A DNA stretch of 29,573 nucleotides from Bacilli bacterium (GTDB lineage Bacteria; Bacillota_I; Bacilli_A; RFN20; UBA1709): positions 1 through 29,573 of the forward strand of contig JAQUTO010000001.1 of the NCBI GenBank assembly GCA_028694305.1, given 5' to 3'. Numbering within the stretch: position 1 is the first letter of the stretch; each line of letters begins with the position of its first letter. The notes below the pieces were generated by a model. That model did not search any database and was not told where the DNA came from. It was given only the letters and a program-made list of their open reading frames with translations. The position numbers were made by a program, and so were the translations under genes. Shown piece by piece: positions 21,851 through 29,573 of this stretch.

Positions 21851-23086
21851 ATGAAAAAAGAAGAAGTTATTGAAAAATTAGCAGAGTTAATTGTTAAAAA
21901 AGGCGTTAATATTCAAAAAGGACAACCTTTAAATGTTAGTTCTAACTTAGAATCAGCACCACTAGCTATTGCCATTACAAAAGAAGCATATAAAGCTGGG
22001 GCCAGTTGGGTTCATGTTGATTTTGATGATGCCTATATTTCTAAGTATGGACTTATGTATCAAAGCGAAGAGCAACTTAAGAAAGTTCCAGAATGGATAA
22101 TGGATAAGTATTTATATGGAATTAGAGAAGGTGTAGCAATGGTTAGTATTGCTTCCCCAAAACCCAACGCTATGGTTGGAGTTGATCCAAAAAAGATTCA
22201 GATGCAACAAATGGCAATGCAATCGCATCCTAAGTTTGCTGAGATTATGGATTATTCTATGTCCAATAAAGGTCAATGGTGCGTCTGCTCTTACCCTAAC
22301 TTTGAATGGGCTAAGAAGGTTTTTCCTAATTTACCTGAAGAAGAAGTTTTTGATAAACTCTTTGATGCCATTCTTAAAACTTCAAGAGTTGATAATGACC
22401 CAATTAAGGCTTGGGAAAAGCATAACGCAAACATGGCTAAGCGTAGCAAGATTATGAATGAGTTTAACTTCAAATCATTACATTATAAAAATAGTTTAGG
22501 AACCGATTTCACAATTGAACTAATTCCAAACCATATTTGGAGTGGTGGCTCAGAAAATTCAGCCAAAGGTATTGAATTTAATCCAAACATTCCAACCGAA
22601 GAAGTTTTTACAGCTCCAAATAAATATGGCGTAAATGGTAAGGTTGTGGCCACTAAGCCACTCTTCACACAAGGCAAACTAGTTGAGGATTTCTGGTTTG
22701 AATTTAAAGATGGTAAGGTCGTTAATTATGGTGCCAAAAAAGAACAAGCCGTTCTTAAGAACATTGTCGAGAATGACCCAGGTAGTTGCTATCTAGGGGA
22801 AGTCGCTCTTGTTCCATTTGATTCACCAATTCAACAAAGTGGAATTCTATTCTATAATACTTTGTTTGATGAAAATGCTTCTTGTCATTTAGCTTTAGGT
22901 ATGGCTTATCCAAGCTGTCTAAAGGGTGGCACTGAGATGAGTTTTGAACAACAAGAAAAAGCCGGTCTCAATCACGCTAAAACCCATGTTGATTTCATGG
23001 TTGGAAGTAAGGATCTAGAAATCATCGGAACTAAGTTTGATGGGACAACAGTTCAAGTCTTCAAGAACGGGAACTTTACATTCTAA
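21851..23086 (+). CDS. M29 family aminopeptidase (AmpS/PepS type)
   Basis: 411 aa, the standard length of M29 metallo-aminopeptidases (aminopeptidase T, AmpS, PepS), dimeric cytosolic enzymes that trim N-terminal residues with two metal ions. Family signatures: PTEEVFTAP (248-256, ligand Glu), LGEVALVP (Glu317), NTLFDENASCHLALGMAYP (His346) and THVDFMVGS (His379, Asp381). There is no signal peptide. The unit is monocistronic: strong terminators lie on both sides, AGAAGGAG precedes the ATG, and the 3' terminator is shared with the convergent pot operon. It probably recycles amino acids from peptides; substrate preference cannot be read from the sequence. Confidence 0.93.
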   Translation: MKKEEVIEKLAELIVKKGVNIQKGQPLNVSSNLESAPLAIAITKEAYKAGASWVHVDFDDAYISKYGLMYQSEEQLKKVPEWIMDKYLYGIREGVAMVSIASPKPNAMVGVDPKKIQMQQMAMQSHPKFAEIMDYSMSNKGQWCVCSYPNFEWAKKVFPNLPEEEVFDKLFDAILKTSRVDNDPIKAWEKHNANMAKRSKIMNEFNFKSLHYKNSLGTDFTIELIPNHIWSGGSENSAKGIEFNPNIPTEEVFTAPNKYGVNGKVVATKPLFTQGKLVEDFWFEFKDGKVVNYGAKKEQAVLKNIVENDPGSCYLGEVALVPFDSPIQQSGILFYNTLFDENASCHLALGMAYPSCLKGGTEMSFEQQEKAGLNHAKTHVDFMVGSKDLEIIGTKFDGTTVQVFKNGNFTF

Positions 23087-23090
23087 AATA

Positions 23091-23118
23091 AAAAGCGGGA
23101 ATTGGATTCCCGTTTTTT
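23091..23118. terminator. bidirectional terminator between M29 peptidase and potD
   Basis: CGGGAAT (23096-23102) TGG ATTCCCG (23106-23112), followed by TTTTTT on the plus strand and, read the other way, by CTTTTTATTTT on the minus strand. It ends both convergent units within 30 bases. Confidence 0.9.
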
Positions 23119-24256
23119 ATGAAGAGGCCTTCACTCTAGCCCAAGCACTTTCAATGGCTTGTTTTGTCGCTAAGTCGAAACTATAGACTTCATCTGTTTC
23201 ACTTGTTATAACAGAATAGATTCCAATCAGTCGAGGATCTTCTAGACTGGCAATAACATCATTATATACATCTTTTAATGGTGAGGTATAACCGACCATT
23301 TCAGTATTTAATAAACCTTGTTCATAAGACAACATGTGTCCGATAAATTTATAGGCTAGTTCTTTGTTTTGAGCATTTTTTGGCACAATCATACTATCCC
23401 AACAAATATCAGTGCCAACACTCGGGTTATAGAAATCAATATCTTCATTGGCATCCATAATTGTAAAGGCATCGCCCGAGAAGACCATGGCTGCATCATA
23501 TAAGCCAGCTGGGACATCATCAATAACCTCATCAATTAAATAAGCTATTTGACTGCCCATCACTTTCTTTTGCTCTTTCAGCCAAGTCTCTGCTTCTCCG
23601 ATTTTTTCTAAGTCGGTGGTATTAGAAGAATAACCAAGTTGATGAAGGGCAATCATGAAGGCATCACGTGATGATTCACGCACAGCGCCCTTATATTTAG
23701 GATTTCTTAAGATATTCCATTGTTGTTCTTCAATTTCTTCTTTAGAGATAACTTTAGTATTATAGACTAAAGTAATATTTTGGAAGAAATAAGGAGCGGC
23801 ATATTTTAGATAATCAAAGCCGGTTTCTGATTTGGCTTTTGCTAATTGTGCTACAAGTGGATCAATTAAATCGTTGGTGGCATCGAAGTGTCTTTCATTA
23901 CCTGCCTTATCAGTGATAATAATTTTGTCCCAATCTAGTTCTTCAAGTCGATCTTCAGAAACTAATTGTTGGACAGCGACTTCACTTGGGAAGATGACAT
24001 CAAATGATTGAAGTCTCATCTTAGTGACGACAGTCTCATTGTCTGGGAAAGTTGAGACATTCACACAAACGTTGTATTTCTCTTCAAATGAAGTAATGGT
24101 GGCAGAATCCATATACTCACCCCAGTTATAAATATTAAGGGTTTCTTTGGATAAACAACCCATCATTCTTTCAATGGCACAGCTTTCAACTAGTGGTAAT
24201 AAAGCAACACATAATCCGACCACTAAGAAGCGTGAAATATTAGTCTTCATCTTCAT
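23117..24256 (-). CDS. potD: spermidine/putrescine-binding protein PotD
   Basis: 379 aa substrate-binding protein of the polyamine ABC importer. An N-terminal basic/hydrophobic signal (residues 1-25) ends at LVESC (Cys26), an imperfect lipobox; a second Cys lies at 34. The mature part opens with LNIYNWGEYMD, the PotD/PotF hallmark. Polyamine specificity is inferred from this and from the potABC neighbours. Three ATGs lie close together (24262, 24256, 24250); AAGGTG is too close to the first and well spaced for 24256, which is chosen. It overlaps the 3' end of potC, so translation is coupled. Last gene of the operon; the shared terminator follows directly. Confidence 0.92.
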   Translation of the reverse strand: MKMKTNISRFLVVGLCVALLPLVESCAIERMMGCLSKETLNIYNWGEYMDSATITSFEEKYNVCVNVSTFPDNETVVTKMRLQSFDVIFPSEVAVQQLVSEDRLEELDWDKIIITDKAGNERHFDATNDLIDPLVAQLAKAKSETGFDYLKYAAPYFFQNITLVYNTKVISKEEIEEQQWNILRNPKYKGAVRESSRDAFMIALHQLGYSSNTTDLEKIGEAETWLKEQKKVMGSQIAYLIDEVIDDVPAGLYDAAMVFSGDAFTIMDANEDIDFYNPSVGTDICWDSMIVPKNAQNKELAYKFIGHMLSYEQGLLNTEMVGYTSPLKDVYNDVIASLEDPRLIGIYSVITSETDEVYSFDLATKQAIESAWARVKASS

Positions 24257-25037
24257 TGTCATTCACCTTCTTATGCTTAATTGTATTAGATAAAACAAGC
24301 ACGATAATAATGCCAGTAATAATAATAGTAGATAAGGCATTAATGGTAGGTTCTAGTCTTCTTAATGTATAAAGATAAATAGAAATATTATTCACAGTTC
24401 CGGCGGTAAAGTAAGAGATAACAAAGTCATCAAATGAAAGAGTGAAACAAAGTGAAGCCGCTGAGATAATTACGGTTTTAATGTTAGGAATAATGATATG
24501 CCAAATAGTTCCTAAAGGCGTGGCACCTAAGTCTAAACTAGCTTCCACCATATTTTCATCCATTTCTCTAAGTTTAGGATAAACAGTGACAATAACATAT
24601 GGGATGGTAAAAGTAATATGAGCTAAAATCATAGTTAAATAACCTTGACCTATACCAAGTGATAAGAATAAAAGTAATAAGGATACAGCGGTGACAATTT
24701 CAGGGTTAATCATTGGTAAGTTGTTGAGGTTTAATAAACCATCTCTCATTACCTTTTTCATTCTAGAAATGGCAATCGCAGCCAATGTTCCTAACACCGT
24801 TGAAACAAGTGTGGCGACAACAGCAACAAAGATTGTATTTAAAACCGCAGTCATAACTTGACCATCGTTAAAGAGTTTGTCATACCAAATAAAACTAAAA
24901 CTTTGGAAGTTGGTTAATGAACGATCTGAGTTAAACGAGAAGATAACTAAGGATAAAATTGGAGCATAGCAGAAAATCAAAACGAGAATGACATAGATAA
25001 CAGAAAAATTAAACTTTCTTGTTTTTTTAATTTTCAT
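24240..25037 (-). CDS. potC: spermidine/putrescine ABC transporter permease PotC
   Basis: 265 aa inner-membrane permease with about six membrane segments. The EAA loop that docks on PotA is visible as EASLDLGATPLGTIWHIIIP. The N-terminal PILSLVIFSFN followed by a short loop is typical of PotC. The frame is open upstream to TTG 25073 and ATG 25046, but AGGAGG (25054-25049) lies 9 bases before ATG 25037, which sits one base after the potB stop, so 25037 is the start. The acidic C-terminus (DNEDED) overlaps the potD start. It pairs with PotB to form the channel. Confidence 0.93.
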   Translation of the reverse strand: MKIKKTRKFNFSVIYVILVLIFCYAPILSLVIFSFNSDRSLTNFQSFSFIWYDKLFNDGQVMTAVLNTIFVAVVATLVSTVLGTLAAIAISRMKKVMRDGLLNLNNLPMINPEIVTAVSLLLLFLSLGIGQGYLTMILAHITFTIPYVIVTVYPKLREMDENMVEASLDLGATPLGTIWHIIIPNIKTVIISAASLCFTLSFDDFVISYFTAGTVNNISIYLYTLRRLEPTINALSTIIITGIIIVLVLSNTIKHKKVNDNEDED

Positions 25038-25038
25038 G

Positions 25039-25962
25039 TTAATCATCCTCCTCGTCTTTATGGAAGCGGTCAACTTTCTTAGTTAAGAACAAGATGATAA
25101 ATAAGACCACAACCAAAATAATGGAAATGGCCGCCCCATAGTTCCAAAGACCACTCTTCAAGAACTTCTGTTCAATTAAGTTACCGATTAAGAAATACCG
25201 ACCTTCACCTAAAAACCGTGGGACAACCAAGGTTGTTGCCGATGGTAATAGGACCATTGTGACACCCGATAAAACTCCCGGCAATGATAATGGTAAGGTA
25301 ACTTTAAAGAAGGTATATTTTCTTGAAGCACCCAGGTCTAAACTGGCTTCAATTAAACGATTATCTATTTTGGATAAGTTATTATAAATAGGGATTACCA
25401 TAAATGGTAAGAAGATATAAACCATACCAAGCACAACAGCGAAGTCAGTTCCTAAAAAGTTAATAGGTTCCATTCCAAATAACCACCCTAAGGCAGCATT
25501 TAATGGGCCAGCTGTTGATAAGATTTGTTTCCAAGCAATGGTTCTTAATAACATATTAACCCACATTGGAGCCGAAACTAGTAAAATGATCAAAGCTTGT
25601 TTCTTGAGTTTATAATCACAGATTATATAGGCTAAAGGATATGCAATTAATAAAGTAACAATAGTAGTGATACCACTAATTCTAATTGAGTCCCATAATA
25701 CCCCAACAAAGCCTTCCTCTTGGAAGAAAGCAATGAAGTTATTTAAGGTTAATAAAATAGCATCATCTTTATTTGGTGTGGTGATGGCATAGAACAAGAT
25801 TAAAATCATTGGAATAATGACTAAGACTAAAAGAATTAGATAATAAGGAATACCTAACAATTTAAATCTTTCTAGTGCAGTTTTAGGTCGCTTGATATAT
25901 GCCTTGATTTGTTTTAGTAAAGGCGAACGCCCTCCAGGGGCTTTTTTAACAGTACCAATCAT
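25039..25962 (-). CDS. potB: spermidine/putrescine ABC transporter permease PotB
   Basis: 307 aa. A roughly 35-residue basic cytoplasmic N-terminus precedes the first membrane segment (YYLILLVLVIIPMILILFYA), followed by about five more. The EAA loop is EASLDLGASRKYTFFKVTLP. The ATG is one base after the potA stop, with GGAG about 10 bases upstream inside potA. The near-identical start of the EAA loop in PotB and PotC (EASLDLGA) is usual for this transporter pair. Confidence 0.93.
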   Translation of the reverse strand: MIGTVKKAPGGRSPLLKQIKAYIKRPKTALERFKLLGIPYYLILLVLVIIPMILILFYAITTPNKDDAILLTLNNFIAFFQEEGFVGVLWDSIRISGITTIVTLLIAYPLAYIICDYKLKKQALIILLVSAPMWVNMLLRTIAWKQILSTAGPLNAALGWLFGMEPINFLGTDFAVVLGMVYIFLPFMVIPIYNNLSKIDNRLIEASLDLGASRKYTFFKVTLPLSLPGVLSGVTMVLLPSATTLVVPRFLGEGRYFLIGNLIEQKFLKSGLWNYGAAISIILVVVLFIILFLTKKVDRFHKDEEDD

Positions 25963-25963
25963 A

Positions 25964-27013
25964 TTAGATTTTCTCCATCAGATGGATGCAATCTGGGTAG
26001 AAGCGGATTGAAACTTCTTTACCAATTGGATATTCTTGCGTTGTTTCAACGGCATAAACTCGATTGGCAGTTGTGACATCTATCTCGAAATAAGTTCCTT
26101 TAAAGATAACATCGGTGATAGTACCATCGATTTTACCTCTACCAAGCGCGACAATTTTAACATCTTCTGGTCGAATCATAACATCGACCTCTTGATCTTT
26201 GAGAAAACCTTGTTGTTCACACTCAAAAGTCATGCCATCAAATTTAACTTTGGTAGGACCTTTGACAATGCCACTTAAAAGGTTGGATTCACCAACAAAT
26301 TTAGCCACATATTTATTAACAGGGTTATTATAGATTTCTTGAGGAGTACCGACTTGATGAATATCGCCATCTCTCATAACTACGATTTTGTCGGACATAG
26401 TCAAAGCTTCTTCTTGGTCGTGAGTTACATAAATAAAGGTAATCTCAGTTTCTTTTTGAATTCTTTTTAATTCATATTGCATTTCCTGACGAAGTTTTAA
26501 GTCGAGGGCTCCGAGAGGTTCATCTAGTAGTAAGACTTTAGGTTCATTAACTAGGGCCCTGGCAATAGCAATTCGTTGTTGTTGTCCACCAGAGAGTTTT
26601 TGAATAGACCGAGTTTCAAAGCCTTCTAGGCCCACCATTTTCAGCATTTCGGTTACTTTAGTTTGGATGACATTCTTATCCATTTTCTTAACCCTTAAGC
26701 CATAAGCTACGTTTTCGAAGACGTTCAAATGTGGAAATAAAGCGTACTTTTGGAACACTGTATTAGTTGGTCTTTTATGAGGTGGGATATTTGCAACATC
26801 TTTTCCTTCAAAAAAGACCGCACCGGAATCAGCGCGCTCAAATCCACCAATTATTCTTAATAATGTCGTCTTACCACAGCCCGAAGGACCGAGAAGGGTT
26901 ACAAATTCATTTTCGTAAATAGTTAAATTTAGCTTTTTCAAAATAACATTTTTACCAAAGCTTTTCGTCAAATCTTTAAGTTCAATTAGAACGTGTCGCT
27001 GCAGACCATCCAT
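25964..27013 (-). CDS. potA: spermidine/putrescine ABC transporter ATPase PotA
   Basis: 349 aa ATPase that powers polyamine uptake. Walker A GPSGCGKTT (42-50), Q-loop VFQKYALFPH (Gln88), signature LSGGQQQR (140-147), Walker B LLLDEP (161-166), H-loop THDQ (His198), then a C-terminal TOBE-type regulatory domain (about 240-349) with VMIRPEDVK. GGAGGG lies 9 bases before ATG 27013. First gene of potABCD. The operon runs leftward, opposite to all other genes right of oriC in this window. Confidence 0.95.
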   Translation of the reverse strand: MDGLQRHVLIELKDLTKSFGKNVILKKLNLTIYENEFVTLLGPSGCGKTTLLRIIGGFERADSGAVFFEGKDVANIPPHKRPTNTVFQKYALFPHLNVFENVAYGLRVKKMDKNVIQTKVTEMLKMVGLEGFETRSIQKLSGGQQQRIAIARALVNEPKVLLLDEPLGALDLKLRQEMQYELKRIQKETEITFIYVTHDQEEALTMSDKIVVMRDGDIHQVGTPQEIYNNPVNKYVAKFVGESNLLSGIVKGPTKVKFDGMTFECEQQGFLKDQEVDVMIRPEDVKIVALGRGKIDGTITDVIFKGTYFEIDVTTANRVYAVETTQEYPIGKEVSIRFYPDCIHLMEKI

Positions 27014-27055
27014 TTATTCCGCCCTCCGAATAAATACTATATTTTTATACACCTA

Positions 27056-27083
27056 ATTATACAAGCGCTAAAGCGAAATACAA
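27056..27083 (-). promoter_or_regulatory. promoter of potABCD
   Basis: The minus strand has TTGTAT (27083-27078), a 16-base spacer and TATAAT (27061-27056). The spacer holds a 10-bp palindrome-like CGCTTTAGCG (27075-27066), a possible repressor site. The leader before potA is about 35 bases. Confidence 0.6.
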
Positions 27084-27114
27084 TAATTATTTTTGGAAAT
27101 ATTTTTTTGGGAAG

Positions 27115-27161
27115 TTTAAGGGCGCAAAAAGATGGTTTTATCTGTCCTTAAAGCATCTTTT
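27115..27161. repeat. nested and overlapping inverted repeats between potA and metG
   Basis: TTTAAGG (27115-27121) pairs with CCTTAAA (27146-27152) and encloses AGAT (27130-27133) / ATCT (27140-27143). AAAAGATG (27127-27134) also pairs with CATCTTTT (27154-27161), a pairing that crosses the first. The block lies upstream of both divergent promoters and contains no credible ORF. Function unknown. Confidence 0.55.
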
Positions 27162-27172
27162 CTAGTATTTGA

Positions 27173-27191
27173 TTATCATAAATGATAAAAT
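27173..27191 (+). promoter_or_regulatory. metG promoter with palindrome over the -10
   Basis: TGATAAAAT (27183-27191) is an extended -10. It overlaps the exact inverted repeat TTATCAT AA ATGATAA (27173-27188). No good -35 is seen. Transcription would start near 27198, so the leader is about 15 bases and carries only the ribosome site; no T-box is present. Confidence 0.55.
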
Positions 27192-27212
27192 AGAAAAGCG
27201 GAGTGTGATATT

Positions 27213-28799
27213 ATGACAAATAAAACATTTTATATAACAACACCTATCTATTATACATCTGGTAGGTTACATATCGGGAACGCTTATACAACCACAATTT
27301 GTGATGTTATTGCTCGGTATAAGAAAATACGTGGTTATGACGTCTATTTTCTAACCGGAACTGATGAACATGGCGAAAAAGTGCAATTAAAGGCTGAGGC
27401 GGCCGGTAAAACCCCACAACAATTTGTGGATGATTTAGTTGTCTCAATTAAAGAATTATGGAAGAAACTAGATATTGACTATGATGGTTTCATTCGGACT
27501 ACTAACCCTAGTCACGTCGCTGCAGTGCAAAAAGAATTTTCTCAATTTGTCGCCAACGATGATGTTTATAAGGGTGAATATGAAGGTTGGTATTGTACTG
27601 ACTGTGAAGCTTATTGGACTGAATCACAATTACAAGAAGGACACCTTTGCCCAGATTGTGGGCGTCCAGTCCATCGGACAACCTCAGAGTCCTATTTCTT
27701 TAGAATGTCCAAATATGTTGATTGGTTAACTAAGTATTATGATGAACATCCTGGTTTTATTGAACCAATTTCTAGAAGAAATGAAATAGTAAATAATTTT
27801 ATTAAACCTGGGCTTGGTGATTTAAGTGTCTCAAGAACCACTTTTGATTGGGGTGTTCCAATCGTGGAAGATCCAAAACACGTTATTTATGTTTGGATTG
27901 ATGCGCTTTCTAACTATATTACTGCTTTAGGTTATAACTCTAATGATGACTCATTGTTCCAAAAATACTGGCATAATGATGAAAATCACGAGATTTTACA
28001 CGTTGTTGGCAAAGAAATCATTCGTTTCCATATGATTTATTGGCCAATTATGTTACATGCTTTAGGATTAGAACAACCAACTAAGCTTTATGCCCATGGT
28101 TGGATTGTTATGAAGAATGGCAAAATGTCTAAATCTAAAGGCAATGTTATCTATCCAGAACCAATTATTGAACGTTATGGTGTTGATACCTTACGCTATT
28201 ATTTAACTTGCTGTATTCCATGGGGCCAAGATGGGTTATTTACCCCAGAGCTCTTTGTAGAGAATGTCAACGTTGATTTAGTTAATAACTATGGCAACCT
28301 TTTAAGTAGAAGTGTTTCAATGGTTCAAAAGTACTTTGATGGCATTGTTCCAAATTATGAAGGAGAAGCTACTCCTTTTGATCATGACTTAGAGATTGCT
28401 TTAGAGAATGCGAAAAAGCACTATGAGGATAAACTAGATAGTTATCAAGTTGATGCTGGTTTTAAGGAAGCCTTTGATTTATTATCAAAAGCTAATAAAT
28501 ATATTGATGATACTCAACCTTGGACTTTAGCAAAAGATCCAGCAAAACAAAAAGAACTTGCATCTGTTATGAATCATTTGATGCTAATTTTAAGAGCAGG
28601 CACGATTATGTTAAAACCAATCCTAGTCAATACATATCCTAAGGTGTTAGCTCAACTTGGATTACAAGATATTCAGTATGAAACCATCTTAGATAAACAT
28701 GCTATGGATGGAAGTCGTGTCACAAAAGGAGACAATATTTTCCCAAGATTAAACGCAGTTGAGGAGATTGAATACTTGTCAAAATCATTCAAATTTTAA
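27213..28799 (+). CDS. metG: methionyl-tRNA synthetase
   Basis: 528 aa class I synthetase charging tRNA-Met. The HIGH signature is HIGN (20-23) in SGRLHIGNAY; KMSKS is at 304-308 in GKMSKSKGN. A four-Cys zinc knuckle is formed by Cys128, Cys131, Cys146 and Cys149. It lacks the C-terminal EMAPII-like tRNA-binding domain that takes B. subtilis MetS to over 650 aa, so it is the short form. The ribosome site is CGGAGTG, about 7 bases before the ATG. In B. subtilis metS lies between rsmI and tatD; here it is separate and paired with mnmG. Confidence 0.97.
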   Translation: MTNKTFYITTPIYYTSGRLHIGNAYTTTICDVIARYKKIRGYDVYFLTGTDEHGEKVQLKAEAAGKTPQQFVDDLVVSIKELWKKLDIDYDGFIRTTNPSHVAAVQKEFSQFVANDDVYKGEYEGWYCTDCEAYWTESQLQEGHLCPDCGRPVHRTTSESYFFRMSKYVDWLTKYYDEHPGFIEPISRRNEIVNNFIKPGLGDLSVSRTTFDWGVPIVEDPKHVIYVWIDALSNYITALGYNSNDDSLFQKYWHNDENHEILHVVGKEIIRFHMIYWPIMLHALGLEQPTKLYAHGWIVMKNGKMSKSKGNVIYPEPIIERYGVDTLRYYLTCCIPWGQDGLFTPELFVENVNVDLVNNYGNLLSRSVSMVQKYFDGIVPNYEGEATPFDHDLEIALENAKKHYEDKLDSYQVDAGFKEAFDLLSKANKYIDDTQPWTLAKDPAKQKELASVMNHLMLILRAGTIMLKPILVNTYPKVLAQLGLQDIQYETILDKHAMDGSRVTKGDNIFPRLNAVEEIEYLSKSFKF

Positions 28800-28800
28800 T

Positions 28801-29573
28801 ATGAAGAAAGTTGTTATTGTCGGTGGTGGTCATGCAGGAATTGAAGCGGCGCTAGCTGTGGCTAGAGCTGGTTTAAGTGCGACCTTAGTTACCCTCGATA
28901 TCAACCATATTGGAAGTATGCCATGTAACCCTTCAATTGGAGGGCCAGCCAAAGGTGTTATTGTACGCGAGATTGACGCCTTGGGTGGAGAGATGGCGCA
29001 CGCAGCAGATGCCACATATTTTCAAATGAAAAAACTCAACACAAGCAAAGGACCTGGTGTCCAATGTTTGCGGGCTCAGTCTGATAAATTAGAATATGTT
29101 TCTTACATGATAAAAAAAGTAAAAAGTACTGAAAATCTGCTACTTATTGAGAGTATGGCTACTGAGTTAATTGTGGAAAATGGGATTTGCAAAGGAGTCA
29201 TTTTAGAAGATGGCAAACGCCTAGATGCCGATGCTGTTATTCTCACAACTGGAACATACTTACATGGTAAAACTTTGATAGGTCATACCTTTAAATTTGA
29301 AGGACCAGATCATCAAAGAGCGGCAGTAGGGTTAAGCGAAAGTTTAAGAGCTAATGGCTTTGATATTCAACGATTAAAGACCGGAACTCCCCCGAGAGTT
29401 TTAGCTGATAGTGTTGATTATTCTTGTATGGAAATTCAACCAGGCACTCAAGGTGACTTGGCTTTCTCTTATGACACAACAAAGTTCATTCCATTAGATC
29501 AACAAAAAGTTTGTTATCTAATTCATACTACTCTCGAAACAAAGAAGATTATTTTGGAACATTTAAAAGATTC
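28801..29573 (+). CDS. mnmG: tRNA uridine-5-carboxymethylaminomethyl modification enzyme MnmG (truncated by window edge)
   Basis: About 257 codons are present; the full protein is normally about 620 aa. FAD-binding GGGHAGIEAALAVARAG (about 8-24), then MPCNPSIGGPAKG and the TGTYLHG segment identify MnmG/GidA, the FAD partner of MnmE in cmnm5U34 tRNA modification. The ATG comes one base after the metG stop, with no Shine-Dalgarno in the preceding 20 bases, suggesting translational coupling to metG. The FAD/folate-dependent TrmFO shares the fold, but the NPSIGGPAKG and KTGTPPR signatures favour MnmG. Confidence 0.96.
   Translation, partial: MKKVVIVGGGHAGIEAALAVARAGLSATLVTLDINHIGSMPCNPSIGGPAKGVIVREIDALGGEMAHAADATYFQMKKLNTSKGPGVQCLRAQSDKLEYVSYMIKKVKSTENLLLIESMATELIVENGICKGVILEDGKRLDADAVILTTGTYLHGKTLIGHTFKFEGPDHQRAAVGLSESLRANGFDIQRLKTGTPPRVLADSVDYSCMEIQPGTQGDLAFSYDTTKFIPLDQQKVCYLIHTTLETKKIILEHLKD

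Noticed and set aside
22149..22457. 102-aa same-strand open frame inside the M29 aminopeptidase
   Set aside because: It lies wholly within a well-supported gene in another frame, with no ribosome site.
27014..27212. T-box riboswitch upstream of metG
   Set aside because: No T-box sequence or specifier/terminator layout is visible, and the likely start site leaves a leader of only about 15 bases.
1..29573. UGA read as Trp (mycoplasma code)
   Set aside because: TGA ends dnaX and recR at the expected places, and all genes stay open with TGG tryptophans under the standard code.

Overview
This is a chromosomal replication-origin neighbourhood of a low-GC Gram-positive bacterium (Bacillota, class Bacilli in the broad sense). 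TGA serves as an ordinary stop (dnaX, recR) and tryptophan is read from TGG, so this is not a UGA=Trp mycoplasma. The compact spacing, AT-rich codons, MEP-pathway ispE and Bacillus-like but condensed gene order fit an uncultured, reduced Bacilli lineage of the RF39/Erysipelotrichales/Acholeplasma type; that placement is inference. No mobile element, CRISPR array, tRNA, rRNA or defence locus was seen.

Left arm (1-4888, all minus strand): dnaA, dnaN, yaaA (S4 protein), recF and the 5' part of gyrB, the classic dnaA cluster. A terminator after dnaN splits it. The stretch 4889-5319 is oriC: about nine DnaA boxes, a 25-bp G/C-free stretch, the leftward dnaA promoter and the rightward rpmH promoter. 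A second DnaA-box/trio-like element lies between dnaA and dnaN, so the origin may be bipartite as in Bacillus subtilis.

Right arm (5320-23086, plus strand, co-directional with the fork): rpmH-rnpA-yidC-jag; mnmE-tatD-rnmV-rsmA-ispE; prs; ffs (small SRP RNA)-tadA; dnaX-recR-tmk-holB-ricT-rsmI; an EF-G-like GTPase; and an M29 aminopeptidase. These cover RNA processing, membrane insertion, tRNA and rRNA modification, isoprenoid and PRPP synthesis, the clamp loader, recombination, thymidylate supply and mRNA-decay control. The order is a rearranged and trimmed version of the B. subtilis origin-proximal region: ebfC, yaaQ and yabA are missing from their usual slots.

End of window: potABCD (spermidine/putrescine ABC importer) is on the minus strand (23117-27013), the only operon facing the replication fork. 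It shares a bidirectional terminator with the aminopeptidase and a 199-bp divergent intergenic region with metG. metG is followed one base later by mnmG, which runs off the window; MnmG is the partner of the MnmE encoded 20 kb earlier.

No clearly new system is visible. What is left unexplained is mostly regulatory: short inverted repeats next to the -10 elements of several promoters, nested inverted repeats between potA and metG, tadA without its own promoter behind ffs, and an EF-G paralogue without the catalytic G3 histidine.
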